Assembly (NCBI GenBank): GCA_036172665.1
Contig: CM069872.1
Coordinates: forward strand, 23,874,001-23,938,000
Length of the DNA: 64,000 nt
Direction of reading: 5' to 3'
Origin: Prosopocoilus inquinatus
Taxonomy: Eukaryota; Arthropoda; Insecta; Coleoptera; Lucanidae
The position numbers and the translations under genes are program-made. Under the pieces are notes generated by a model. It was given only the letters and a program-made list of their open reading frames with translations, made no database searches and was not told where the DNA came from. Positions 47,254 to 58,522 of the stretch are shown piece by piece; the stretch's first letter is position 1; every line of letters begins with the position of its first letter.

Positions 47254-47305
47254 GTATGTTTTGCATTCGTTAATTTTTACAACTGCTGCATCAAGTTTAT
47301 ATCAG

Positions 47306-47544
47306 GCATTTTGTTTGGAGTTGCAATGAGAACAAAGAAACCATTGGCATTACCGCTCGCACCGATTATTTGGAAGCTGATTGTCGGGGAACCAGTGACC
47401 ATCGAGGACTTGGAAGAAGTTGATAGTATGTATGTGCAAAGCTTGCGCAGCATTAGGGACATTCACATGTCTGAAGTTACCGAACAAAATTTTCACGAAA
47501 TTATTCCACTTGAAACATTCGAGGGCACCAGTTGCAATGGAAAG
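47306..47544 (+). CDS. HERC1: HERC1-like exon, HECT N-lobe
   Basis: The exon is 239 nt, phase 1 to phase 0. It encodes GILFGVAMRTKKPLALPLAP, then IIWKLIVGEPVTIEDLEEVD, the conserved E2-binding lobe. It ends GTSCNGK with donor GTTAGT. A 7.3-kb transposon-filled intron follows. Confidence 0.95.
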
Positions 47545-49660
47545 GTTAGTAACAATATTCAAATCACTTAGGGCCGATTTCATAACTATTTTCAAGTGTG
47601 TTGTGTGTGCGCATATAACATCAACCAAATGTATCTTGTGTATGCAGGGCTAATGCACCTTTATATTTAATCGAAATGAAAAGTCATGGAAATCGTAATA
47701 CTTTATTAGTTAAGTTTTTTGTGCGTTCACAAATATTACTTTTACACACGATACAGGATTATAAAGCAATAAGATGGCACATTCAGTTGGGGCACAAAAA
47801 TGTAAGAAATAATTTATGTTATCTCATGCTGAAGGATTAAGCACGGTTTTCTCTCGCACATTGATGTTTTGTTTCCCTGCATTCAGCTATCCCTGTTGCA
47901 CATTGACCATATGCTTTCCTGCACATACTAACGTACAGCCGAATACTCTGGTTGGGTCATCTGTTATATTGTCCATCGTGCGTATACATAATTATTGTTT
48001 ATTCCAGTTTTCAACAACCATTATTTTTTTCTTAAACAAATTTACAACGTCCTTTCATTATCCACAAATAACTAATAAACGAATACGAAATAGTTATTGT
48101 TCTTTAGATGAAAAGGATATCACATACAATTTGTTGCCGAAAACGCACCACTTCCAGAAAGTAAAGCAGCAATATCTAGAACATCTATAACAAAAGAATG
48201 TGTGTATGAAAATTACATAAACGGGTTAATTTATCTAATTATATGAACAAACCCAATCACTTTACCTTCAGCTTATTTTGAACCACTGAAGAAGTTCATA
48301 TTTGAGAATCTTGAGCATCTCTTCTACACCTGGCTACTTTGTAATGAGTATTAAGAGAATAGGCAGCAACGTAAAAATTGCTTACAATGCCATGACAAAC
48401 TTTACATACAATTCGAGTTGGTGAAGTTTGTCTAGGAACATTCCATGGGACCATATGAATCATCTACAAAATAAAATTAAGGTTAAACACGAATATTTTA
48501 CTCACACACAACTGCAATTTGCAAATGTCAAACGGGGAAAGGTATCCCAAGTGGTAGTTGGTACACGTTTGGAAAAGGCGCTAATTTTCGAATTTAAAAT
48601 TAAATATAATATTACTTACCTAATTCGAGCTGGTAGCAGTCCTTCGCAAAATACCTTAAAGTAATTAAAAATCGTAACGAGGGAAAAATATTCGAATTTC
48701 GGAAAAAAATCGGTCGATTTGATCAGCTGTCACAAACTGAATCGCTTTTTTCGTCCAAAATTCACGTTCACGTTCCTTGTATTTTGTCTTTCATGTCTCA
48801 AAGTAATCCCATAAGACTGGAATAATAGCACTTTTAAATGATGTATTTCTTCGTAAGATGCAAATATAGCCACTTGCACAAGGTATAATTTCTAAGGTCC
48901 ATTTTATTAAAGAGCATAAGTCTCTTTTTACTTATTTCTGAAATAAACAACTAGCACACATAACCACACCACTTTGTATCTTTGACAGCAAATAACACTT
49001 CGACGCCATATTTAATCGCATCGCTTGCATCGTAAAATGTTTACGTTTAAAAATTTAACAATCAATGTTGAATCGATTCATATAAGTTGAACGCTAAACT
49101 GTATATAATCATAAATTGATTGTGAATCGATTGTATCCGTTGAATGCCCCTATTATTACGTATGCCAAAATGTGACACTTCGAATCAGATAGATCTTCGC
49201 AGAGCAATTAAATACTAACGAAAGCGTTGATTGAAGCTCCGTCAATCGCAACCGTCAATATTATTGACAATATTCCAGGTAGGTAGCACGCTACCGTACC
49301 ACTCTGTATAAAAATTGTAAATAGAAATTCATATTTACTTTTACATTTCTTTATTAAATATCGCTAAATATATTTGTTCATCTCTCTGTTGTATAATGTT
49401 TATCATGTTCGTATTTCGTAATACATATTTTAATCTTCATAGTACTTCATATTACGTGCTCTATGGTGGCGTCAATGAAATCTACTGCTGCCTTAAGAAC
49501 ATCTTTAATTGTAGGCGAGGGCGAGGGCGAGGGTGCAGCCACTGAAACTGAAATGAGAATAAGTTACACGTTCAAATCAACATATCGCATCTTCGCACAA
49601 ATTGTATTCATTAATTCAAGGGTGTCCTCAAAATTTCTGGGCATTGGTAAGATATAAAAT
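47545..49660 (+). other. HERC1 intron, unassigned left part
   Basis: AT-rich intronic DNA with no recognised transposon or RNA. Short frames at 47816-48190 and 48428-48664 show no domains. A run of GAGGGC units near 49516 is a small simple repeat. Confidence 0.45.
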
Positions 49661-49661
49661 A

Positions 49662-50026
49662 TACAGTGTGAGTCACTAATCCTCCCTTCTTCAGTAGAAG
49701 ATCGAATTTGTTTTTTTATTTCACACAGAGTTTGTGTATATTGTACATTATAGTATGGTTTCTGAGGTTTTGATGCCCAATAGTAAAAAAAATTTAAATT
49801 ATGTTTGGCTTCCGAAGTTTCTCGAACGCTAGAAGTTTTTTCAAGAATATATTTTTGATTTTTGATTTCTGCAACATGAAATTAAGAAACTTAAATTTTA
49901 CAGACTGACTGTAGCTCAAAACTTAAATTTTAGCATTTTTTTCTGGAGTCTTTTGACAAGCAGATTTTATAATAATTTAATTAATTTTGGAAATAATATC
50001 TTTTCCGGATAAAACGATACTGTGAA
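49662..50026. repeat. Piece of the 1-kb TIR family
   Basis: The left end ATACAGTGTGAGTCAC and right end GATACTGTGAACG are weak inverted partners. Internal sequence such as TTTTGACAAGCAGATTTTA resembles 21495-21520. Likely a shortened relative of the element at 20616-21594. Confidence 0.35.
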
Positions 50027-50035
50027 CGTTCTGCG

Positions 50036-50142
50036 TTTTGCTATCGCTTAATAGCTTCTTCAGGAGTGAAAAAATATAAATAAACAAGTTGTGAAGAGAA
50101 ACAAGTTGTCAAGAGTAACGAAAAGGTAAGATGATTTTAAAC
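50036..50142 (-). repeat. Diverged Penelope tail (minus strand)
   Basis: The minus strand shows CACTC, CUGAAGA and a stem II GCTAT/ATAGC, but the GAAA box reads CAAAA, so this hammerhead is broken. The Penelope tail motif AACAAGTTGT follows. A younger Penelope copy inserted into it (50155-51500). Confidence 0.65.
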
Positions 50143-50205
50143 TAAACTACGAGAAAGTACAATTTTTTTTTTAATCTCAAACCGGACAGAAAAATGAAGG
50201 GAACA

Positions 50206-50246
50206 CACTCAACGTTTCGCATAGATTTATAGCTTCGTCAGGAGTG
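50206..50246 (-). ncRNA. Penelope hammerhead (inverted arm)
   Basis: Minus-strand CACTC, CUGACGA, stem II GCTATA against TATGC (one base shorter than usual), GAAACGTT and GAGTG. The stem II deletion may weaken it. Confidence 0.7.
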
Positions 50247-50576
50247 AAAAAAAGTAAATAAACAAGTTGTCAAGAGAAACAAGTCGTCAAGAGAAACGAA
50301 AAGGTAACATGATTTTAAACTAAAACACGAGTTGTCCGGAATAAAGAGAAAAGTAACGAGAACTAAAGTAAAACTAATTTTTTTTCTTTTCTTTTTTTTA
50401 TATATAATTAATTGACAGATCTATATCCTGTTTAAAGAGTCTAGAAAACTACAAAATATGCCATTTAAATTTTCAGTTTTCAAAGTCCGTACGTTTATTA
50501 ATAGAATTTGGAGACATTTTAATTTTACACATTTCTATGAAACGTCTTTTAAAAATATTAGATTCACTGTACAAAA

Positions 50577-51201
50577 TGTAAATTTAATAAAGAAAACTCT
50601 TATTCAAAATTCTTATCCAATAAATCTTATTGAATCAGTAATTAAAAATCGTATTAAATACTTACAAAATTCAAATGTCTCTAATAACATTAGACAAACT
50701 TCGAACCATAAATGCATATCTTTACCTTATATTGAACCATTACACAATACATTTAAACACATTTTTAAAAAACATAATTTAATTTCAGCCAGTAAATCTG
50801 TGAATAATTTAAATTTAATTTTTTCGAATTTAAAAACCAAAATACCGAAATTAAAACAACCTAACGTGGTTTATGAAATCAAATGTTCAAATTGTAATTC
50901 GGTTTATTTAGGTGAAACGAGCCAAAATTTAAAAAAAAACGTTTAGACCAACATAAATATCATATTCAAAAAAATAATCAAAATCATTCAATGCTTGTAG
51001 AGCAGTCATTAGTAAATAGTCATAATTTTGATTTTGATAATACTGACATTTTGTACAGTGAATCTAATACATATTTATAAAAGTCGTTTCATAGAAATGT
51101 GTAAAATTAAAATGTCTCCAAATTCTATTAATAAACGTACGGACTTTGAAAATTTAAATGACATATTTTGTAGTTTTCTAGACTTTTTAAACAGGATATA
51201 G
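50577..51201 (+). pseudogene. Penelope RT end and GIY-YIG endonuclease, broken
   Basis: The frame from about 50583 to 50946 covers the linker after RT (SNNIRQTSNHKCISLPYIEP) and the start of the endonuclease, YEIKCSNCNSVYLGETSQN. A run of A near 50935 shifts the frame, and the C-terminal half continues to about 51201. GIY-YIG endonucleases cut the target for Penelope insertion. The RT core is missing. Confidence 0.8.
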
Positions 51202-51375
51202 ATCTGTCAATTAATTATATATAAAAAAAAGAAAAGAAAAAAAATTAGTTTTAATTTAGTTCTCGTTACTTTTCTCTTTATTCCGGACAACTCGTATTTT
51301 AGTTTAAAATCATGTTACCTTTTCGTTTCTCTTGACGACTTGTTTCTCTTGACAACTTGTTTATTTACTTTTTTT

Positions 51376-51417
51376 CACTCCTGACGAAGCTATAAATCTA
51401 TAGCGAAACGTTGAGTG
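51376..51417 (+). ncRNA. Penelope hammerhead, HERC1 sense strand
   Basis: CACTC, CUGACGA (51381-51387), stem II GCTATA/TATAGC, GAAACGTT and GAGTG are all intact. It lies in the 7.3-kb HERC1 intron in the direction of transcription. Confidence 0.8.
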
Positions 51418-51569
51418 TTTTCCCTTCATTTTTCTGTCCGGTTTGAGATAAAAAAAAAAACTGTACTTACTATTTTCATCGGACAAGAACAAACTTCAAA
51501 TAAAATACGAGAGAAACATAAAGTAATTATTAAATTAATTAAGGAAAGAAACACTAACAGGGGGATAGA

Positions 51570-51648
51570 AAAATTCTGTTACATCCGAGAATCGAACACG
51601 GGGCACTTCGGTTATATGCTGAATGTTTTACCACTAAACTAATGTGAC
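51570..51648 (-). pseudogene. tRNA-like sequence (pseudo-tRNA or SINE head)
   Basis: On the minus strand TAGTTTAGTGG fits an internal A box and GTTCGATTC fits a B box about 35 bases later, the spacing of a tRNA gene. The T arm is almost intact, but the acceptor stem pairs poorly and the anticodon loop lacks the usual T33, so it is unlikely to be a working tRNA. It could be the head of a SINE. Confidence 0.5.
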
Positions 51649-51659
51649 ACCGAAGTTTG

Positions 51660-52612
51660 AAGGTTTAAATTAGGCTTTCACCGCCTGTTCCTCTTGCGTG
51701 AAAATATGTTGGCTGTTATTTGAAACATACCAGATTTATTGAGTTTTGGTTAAATATCAGCATAAAATATTAATGTTGCGGACATATTAAATTTTATTTG
51801 AACATTTAAGGTTTAGTCTTTTTTCTCAATGAAATATAAAGTTTTAAATGAATCAGGCGTCACCAGAAGATGCAACTCCGTCATAAATCTCCTGATTCTA
51901 TGTCTAACTTAACTTTCGTAATTTTGGACTTATCAAGTTTTGCGTGAATGCTCTTCATTTGTAAATGATGAATACAAATATCGCAATAACTCAAACAACA
52001 AACAAGGCGTGCGTGCTGAACTGTTTTCCTGCCATAAGTAGTTGCAGCTTAGGTGTTGTTTCTATTATAAAAGATGTGTTTAAATATCTTAACTCAATTT
52101 CGCAAAAAATGTCACTTGTGTCATTTCTGAAATGACTGATTCAACTGTGATTAATCAACTTTTTAAAAAAAATTATTATTTATGAATAAGCATAGGATTA
52201 GAATAAGTACACGCCATCGTTTCAGTAGCGCCGTAAAAATGCATCGAATAGGCGCATCGTGTAATGGTACGGTGAAAATAATTTACGGCGTTCTTACTGT
52301 ATGATGCAATGTGGCCATATACTCCGGAGATCGAAGTACAACTGGTCAACTGATTACTCTAAAAATCTTTATACATTGAAACAAGACGAGTTGATTGCAT
52401 AACTGTAATTTTTTATTGTGGCAATATTGCTCTGTTTTCTGTTATACTGAGTAACACCGTTACTGTAGCGGCGTTAATTGTCTCCGCCGTCCTCGCGTTT
52501 GTTTACACGCTACGGTCTAATATCTTATATTGCCCGCTTCATTAGAATTTGAACCGGGTATTTCCCCGATATATATTTACGAAATATCCGTTAACTTTTT
52601 GCGGCAATATAA
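51660..52612. other. Intronic sequence, mostly unassigned
   Basis: No gene seen. A short inverted repeat, GCGCCGTAAA against TTTACGGCG (52230-52300), may be a small fold-back element. Confidence 0.35.
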
Positions 52613-52740
52613 GGCGTTTACGATAATTGGAGTGGTATGTACCGGTTAATCTATTCTGTCACTCTTACTTGCATTAAACGCATTCGTTCCATCTTACTTT
52701 TCTACCCGATCCATGTACCGCTCCAATTATCGTAAATGCC
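52613..52740. mobile_element. Small palindromic MITE, copy B
   Basis: Partner of 20089-20224. Ends GGCGTTTACGATAATTGG and complement, with TA at the flanks. The interior matches copy A with a few substitutions. Confidence 0.75.
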
Positions 52741-53191
52741 TATAGAATACCATACCTTCAAAAATACCTGCGATGTAAATGATCACAAATAGGAAAAAAA
52801 TGACGCTGTTCTTCTGCATCTCTTCAGAGTTGTTATTTCAATTTCACTGCTTTATTTCGTATTATTTCCGTGTTTATGTGCCCGCAAGTGTCCTTGTTCC
52901 ATTTTAGTAATCTTTGATTTCGCATAAAACAATTATTTCTCAGAATCGTAGACAATAAAAGAGGAATATAATTAATAATTAAAGTGTTCCTTATCGAATT
53001 TATTCAATGGAAAGGCGTAAAAATATTGGAACCATAATTTGATTCGTTACGCATTTAAAGAATGAAGCACAGCGAAAACTTAATTTCTTTTGTACATGGT
53101 GGCCCAACGATGCGTATTTCTTCTGTGAGGTGTATGGGAAAGAAATCGATAAAAAAATTTATACATATTGTAAAATTATTTTGAACTATAC

Positions 53192-53254
53192 AGAGTGATC
53201 AGAAAAATGTCGGTTCGTGGAAAGTATTTTTTTTTAACGGAACACCCTGTACAT
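53192..53254. repeat. Very short mariner-type TIR remnant
   Basis: TACAGAGTGATCAG on the left and GGAACACCCTGTA on the right resemble the ends of mariner-type MITEs (compare 25787-26721). Only about 60 bp separate them, so this is a remnant or a chance pair. Confidence 0.3.
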
Positions 53255-53578
53255 TTTTAGATATTTGGATGCGCCTTAGTGAGCTGACTATAACCGTATG
53301 ATTATACCAGGTGGAATATAAAAAAACCTTTGATGCTGTAACTTCCTTATTTTTTACCCGATTTTAAGAAATGATACATCAAACAAAATCGCTTAAAAAC
53401 ATTTTAACCCGACATGCAAAACATTTCTTTTTAACGTCTATTTTTTAACAGATCGCACCCAACTTAATTTTTTTAATTACATTATATTTTTTGTGCTTTC
53501 TCTATTACAAATTTTGCTTCTGAATACATCTGCATTACAATTTATTTATTTTTATTTTTTTATTTATTTAGGCATTAG

Positions 53579-54510
53579 ATGGTAGTTCTAAAATACAAAA
53601 CGGAAACATCACAAACTTGTTTGAAAGAAATCAACAGAGGTGTACCTCAGGGTAGTGTTCTGGGAACCTTGCTGTTTATATTGTACATGAACTACTTGCC
53701 GCAAACAATACAGAATGCTTTTTGTAGCGTTTTTAACTACATATGCCGACGACACTTGTGTCTTAATAAAAGGGGAAACACGTTCGTGGATATTCCAAAA
53801 CATGCTAATTATTGCCTGCAAAACCTGGACCAATGGTTCTCTCTAAACAATTTAGTGTTAAACGAAACTAAAACTAAATGTGTTTTGTTCAGCCATAATT
53901 TTTTGTGAAACTCCATCCTCAATAACCATAAGCAATAAATAAGAACCTCTTACGAATAGTGTGCGTTACCTATATACTTGGATCAGAGACTAACGTGGTC
54001 TGACCATACAGACCGGTTATGCAATAAGCTCAGTACCGTCTTTTTGCCTTAAGGACACTAAGTCAACATACCATGCCGAAACCTTACGCTTACTTTGAAA
54101 ATTTTTATTCTCACCTACAGTATGGTATTATATTTTGGGGAAATAGTGCAAAGGTAAATAAAATTTTTGTCATGCAGAAACAAGCCCTACGGATTATCAA
54201 CAAACTGCGTGCCGTGGAGTCTTGTAGGGGAATTTTTTGGCAAAATCACATGTTAACTATTCATGGCATATATGTATGTGTACAAATGTTTGATATTTTT
54301 ATTGAAAAATCGTCAATTATTCACAAGCTTTGAAAATAATAATATTAACAAATATAATACTAGAAACACTGACTGCTTCCAATATCTTTGTCGCAATTTA
54401 GCAAAATTTGCGAGCAGTGCCTTATGAAATTATATAATAAATTTCCAGTAAATATAAGAACTGTAAAAAATCCTGCGGAATTTAAACGAAATGTTTTTTA
54501 ATTAACATTG
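53579..54510 (+). pseudogene. LINE reverse-transcriptase and C-terminal relic
   Basis: Frames at 53579-53908 read INRGVPQGSVLGTLLFILY, then a broken YADD region (YICRRHLCLNKRG) and LNETKTKCVLF. Frames at 54073-54500 continue with HLQYGIIFWGNS and MQKQALRIINKL, the region after RT. Stops and shifts are frequent. It differs from the LINE at 38700-44036 and is older. Confidence 0.75.
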
Positions 54511-54823
54511 AACCTTATGATATATCAGATTAATGTAATGCCTAAAGAATTGTTTTTGTTGCCCCTGTTCTATATGCTGTTAGAACAATTATTTCGTTGG
54601 ACGTTTTCGTACCTGTACTTTAGTTTAAGTTCTTTATTTCTTATTGTAAAAATTGTTTCTGAAATAAACATAAACATACGTACAATTGAAAAATATATAG
54701 AAGTCATTCTTTATTAAATACATGTGGACTTTTATGAAATATAAACTTTGCACCAAGCACCAATATCTTCAAATAAACTTTTATAGTTTTTCTTATTTGT
54801 ATTTTTAAGATATTTTTTTTCAG

Positions 54824-55065
54824 GTGGTTCCCATAGTTCCAGGTGGCCGTAGCATAAGCTTGACTTTCAATAATCGATCTCAGTATTTTGAACAAGCAAT
54901 CAAATTCAGATTACAAGAATTCGATTTGCAAGTGGCAGCTGTCCGAGAAGGAATGGCCGGTATTATTCCTGTCCCGCTTTTATCATTGGTGACGGCTGAA
55001 CATATGGAACAATTAGTGTGCGGAATGCCACACATATCTATAGCGTTGCTTAAAAAAGTTGTGAG
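54824..55065 (+). CDS. HERC1: HERC1-like exon, HECT domain middle
   Basis: The exon is 242 nt, phase 0 to phase 2, with acceptor TTTTTTCAG. It encodes VVPIVPGGRSISLTFNNRSQ, then YFEQAIKFRLQEFDLQVAAV and LVCGMPHISIALLKKVV, typical HECT hinge-region sequence. Confidence 0.95.
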
Positions 55066-55125
55066 GTCAGTAAAACTGGATTCTACATAAATAAAAACAA
55101 ATTGGGTATTTAATTTTTTTTGTAG

Positions 55126-55279
55126 ATACCGAGAACTCGATGAGAACCATCAGCTAGTTCAATGGCTGTGGAATGTGCTGGAGAATTTTACTAATTCAGA
55201 AAGAGTCCTGTTCATGAGATTCGTTTCTGGCCGTTCACGTTTACCTGCTAACATAGCTGATTTATCACAACGTTTCCAA
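55126..55279 (+). CDS. HERC1: HERC1-like exon, HECT C-lobe start
   Basis: The exon is 154 nt, phase 2 to phase 0. It encodes YRELDENHQLVQWLWNVLEN, then RVLFMRFVSGRSRLP, the conserved FxxFVSGxSRLP-type motif of HECT domains. Confidence 0.95.
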
Positions 55280-56364
55280 GTAAGTCATCTCATCTCAATT
55301 AATAAATCTTAACAAAAACAGGTTTTGCAAGGAATGTATTTGATGTTATGATGATTTTTTGGCAATCACTGAATATTTTTGATATCAGGAAAAATGACCA
55401 CTCTTTCATTTTAGTAAACAATAGACAGACTGTTGTATTAAAAGAGTCCATGCCCTACGATTTTGTTTCTTATGATCACTCTAAAAGATAATGAACATAA
55501 AGCCTTATAACTACACTGTATTTAAAGTTTAATTTTTTAAAGATAGGGTGCAAAATACAATCAAAAACCTGTACAGTCAGAGTTAATATTTAGATCGCAT
55601 TATTTTCTTACAACGCTTTTACGAAAGTATGAACTGGAGATATTTGTAATATTAATATTAATTATTATTTTTTAATTAGCAACTAATTATATGAAATTTC
55701 CATCGGTCACATTAAATCCTTAAATACTTATGCGGTGTTAAAAATGGAATAAATTGATTGAGAAATAAACCCTCTATGAATTCGCGCATTTTAATGGCTT
55801 TCATATACAGTGAGAATCTTGTAACGCTGCACATAGACGAAAATTACGTGATCAGATAATACATTTCTGATTCATCTAAAATTGCACATAGAGGTTTTAA
55901 CATTACGTTGCTATAGTTACTACTCAATTCTTAATGCTGAATCATTTAAAAACTGCACATAGGAAGTATTAAGGAAGGGTATAATTGATCTATCTGGAAA
56001 TTTGGCGGCAAATAACGCAAAGGACTCTGTCAATGAACTTCATCTGAAAATAATGTGCACCTACATTTATACTTTTTCGGCGGTTGTATGCATTTTACGA
56101 AAAATCAAGAGAACAATTTAATTCGATCTGACAATTCAAAATCAGTAGTGTCATTACTAACAACGCACGGTAACCATGGCGAAGAAAATAAATTTGGAAA
56201 TAATGTAATAAAGCTTCCATTGATGATTACTATGTGCAGTCTTATAAGACCCTCAGTGTATAACATACTTCAGTGGGATTTCTCTTAAACTCTTAAGTAA
56301 CTCTGAATTACTCAGGATTTTTTCTACTTATTAAATTATCTTTATCTAATGTTAAAAATTTCAG
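55280..56364 (+). other. Last HERC1 intron, unassigned content
   Basis: 1.08 kb between GTAAGT and TTTCAG. I see no transposon ends or coding sequence. The motif TTGCACATAGAGG-like around 55830-55960 repeats two or three times. Confidence 0.5.
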
Positions 56365-56571
56365 GTTATGAAAGTGGATCGTGTACCAAATGGATTGCCT
56401 ACAGCACAAACCTGTTTCTTCCAATTACGTTTACCACCATATACAACTCAAGAAATAATGGCCGAGAGACTACGATATTCAATAAATAACTGTCGATCGA
56501 TTGATATGGACAATTACATGTTAGCTCGCAACACTGATTTAGGTCCAGATTCTGAGGATGAAGATTATTAA
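56365..56571 (+). CDS. HERC1: HERC1-like terminal exon with catalytic cysteine
   Basis: The exon is 207 nt including the stop. It encodes VMKVDRVPNGLPTAQTCFFQ, in which TGT at 56413-56415 is the thioester-forming HECT cysteine, then LRLPPYTTQEIMAERLRYSI and an acidic tail, DSEDEDY. The protein is therefore an active-site-complete E3 ligase that takes ubiquitin from an E2 and passes it to substrate. No AATAAA occurs in the 127 bp before the Penelope insertion at 56699, so the 3' UTR may run into it. Confidence 0.97.
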   Translation, partial: VMKVDRVPNGLPTAQTCFFQLRLPPYTTQEIMAERLRYSINNCRSIDMDNYMLARNTDLGPDSEDEDY

Positions 56572-56779
56572 CTTTTATTTTTAAATTATTATCACACTAG
56601 GCACTATGTATATTTTAAACAAGCAAAAATTACAATTGATTACTTTTTAAACAAGGAGGTTTATATTCAAGAAATTAATTTTTAGACTATATTTTATAAT
56701 TGAAGTTTGTTCTTGTCCGATGAAAATAGTAAGTACAAAGTTTTTTAATCTCAAACCGGACAGAAAAATGAAGGGAACA

Positions 56780-56821
56780 CACTCAACGTTTCGCTATAGA
56801 TTTATGGCTTCGTCAGGAGTG
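56780..56821 (-). ncRNA. Penelope hammerhead, left half
   Basis: Minus strand: CACTC, CUGACGA, a stem II with one changed base (GCCATA against TATAGC), GAAACGTT and GAGTG. The core is intact. Confidence 0.75.
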
Positions 56822-56981
56822 AAAAAAAGTAAATAAACAAGTTGTCAAGAGAAACAAGTCGTCAAGAGAAACGAAAAGGTAACATGATTTTAAACTAAAA
56901 TACGAGTTGTCCGGAATAAAAAGAAAAGTAACGAGAACTAAATTAAAACTATTTTTTTTTAAATATAATTAATTGACAGAT

Positions 56982-57314
56982 CTATATCCTGTTTAAAGAG
57001 TCTAGAAAACTACAAAATATGTCATTTAAATTTTCAAAGTCCGTACGTTTATTAATAGAATTTGGAGACATTTCAATTTTACACATTTCTATGAAACGTC
57101 TTTTAAAAATATTAGATTCACTGTACAAAATGTCAGTATTATCAAAATTAAAATTATGATTATTTACTAATGAATGCTCTACAAGCATTGAATGATTTTG
57201 ATTATTTTTTTGAATATGATATTTATGTTGGTCTAAACGTTTCTTTTTTAAATTTTGGCTCGTTTCACCTATATAAACAGAATTACAATTTGAACATTTG
57301 ATTTCATAAAACAC
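56982..57314 (-). CDS. Penelope GIY-YIG endonuclease
   Basis: The 110-codon frame starts MFYEIKCSNCNSVYIGETSQ and continues LKKKRLDQHKYHIQKNNQNH, with the GIY-YIG-type SVYIGET and a downstream R and E, ending LNRI. This is the most complete endonuclease module in the window. In full elements it is fused behind RT; a shift near 57315-57330 separates it here. Confidence 0.8.
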   Translation of the reverse strand: MFYEIKCSNCNSVYIGETSQNLKKKRLDQHKYHIQKNNQNHSMLVEHSLVNNHNFNFDNTDILYSESNIFKRRFIEMCKIEMSPNSINKRTDFENLNDIFCSFLDSLNRI

Positions 57315-57538
57315 GTTCGGTTGTTTTAATTACGGTATTTTGGTTTTTAAATTCGAAAAAATTAAATTTAAATTATTCACAGATTTACTGGCTAAAATTA
57401 AATTATGTTTTTTGAAAATGTGTTTAAATGTATTGTGTAATGGTTCAATATAAGGCAAAGATATGTATTTATAGTTCGAAGTTTGCCTAAAGGTATTAGA
57501 GACATTTGAATTTTGTAAGTATTTAATACGATTTTTAA

Positions 57539-58015
57539 TTACTGATTCATAAGATTTATTGGATAAGAATTTTGAGTAAGTGTTTTCTTTATTAAATTTA
57601 AGTTATCATAAATGAAAACTTTATTAGAAAGTAAAATAGCTCGATCTGTTAATGAAATAATAGTTGCAATTTTATAATTTTTGGGTGTGTACGAGTAAAA
57701 ATTTATGTACCTACCTGACCAGGTAGGTTTATGAAACCAATTAGTAATTAATTGATCATTCTGTCTTCTTTTATTATTTTCTTTTTCTACTGTAAATTGT
57801 AATCTATTATGAAAAGAATTAAATTTATTTAAAACAAAATCTACCTTATCAGAAGGTAAAATCAGTAAAATGTCATCTACATAACGAAAATATAACGTTA
57901 AATCGAATGATAAAGAGTTAATAACAGATTTTTCTAGTTCTTGCATAACAATTTCAGCTAAAGCCGGAGATAAAGGAGAACCCATTGTTGTACCAAGAAT
58001 CTGTTTATAAAATTT
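57539..58015 (-). pseudogene. Penelope reverse transcriptase, C-terminal part
   Basis: The frame starts MGSPLSPALAEIVMQELE and has FRYVDDILLI, the YVDD catalytic box, then NRLQFTVEKENN and WSGRYINFYSYTPKNYK. Penelope RTs resemble telomerase more than LINE RTs. A stop follows at the start of the linker. Further upstream, 58015-58210 holds the N-terminal RT motif in inverted-repeat form. Confidence 0.85.
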
Positions 58016-58522
58016 TTAGTTGAAAGCAAAATAAGATGTTTCAAAACATAAATCAACTATTTCTAAAAAGTTACCTTTGGAAATATCAGTAAAATCTTTA
58101 ATCTCTAACCACCTATCATTAATACTTTTTAAAGCTAAATCTTTAGGAATGTTAGAAAATAATCAGTTTTATCAATTAAAACAGTTACATTGCTTTTATC
58201 AGCTGTAGTAACAATAATATTAGGATAATCTTAATATTATAATAATATTATAATATTAGGACAATCCTAATATAATATAATAATATTATAATATTAGGAT
58301 AATTAGGATAATCCTAATATTATTGTTACTACAGCTGATAAAAGCAATGTAACTGTTTTAATTGATAAAACTGATTATTTTCTAACATTCCTAAAGATTT
58401 AGCTTTAAAAAGTATTAATGATAGGTGGCTAGAGATTAAAGATTTTACTGATATTTCCAAAGGTAACTTTTTAGAAATAGTTGATTTATGTTTTGAAACA
58501 TCTTATTTTGCTTTCAACTAAA
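58015..58522. repeat. Inverted pair of Penelope RT N-terminal segments with AT-rich hairpin
   Basis: 58015-58220 and 58310-58522 are near-identical inverted copies carrying the sequence that reads IIVTTADKSNVTVLIDKTDY. Between them, short repeats of TAATATTATAATATTAGGA form smaller hairpins. This is the join of the two halves of the head-to-head element. Confidence 0.85.

Larger units (their letters stand above)
50155..51500 (+). mobile_element. Penelope copy with inverted 5' end
   Basis: The left part (50155-50580) is the 3' region of the element on the minus strand; the right part (50580-51500) is the same family on the plus strand, with endonuclease, tail and the end motif CATCGGACAAGAAC. 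The 12-bp flanks TAAACTACGAGA (50143-50154) and TAAAATACGAGA (51501-51512) match at 11 of 12 positions. So the inverted structure was inserted as one unit, into an older Penelope tail. Confidence 0.8.

Noticed and set aside
51570..51648. Functional tRNA gene
   Set aside because: The acceptor stem does not pair and the anticodon loop is abnormal; only the internal promoter boxes look right.
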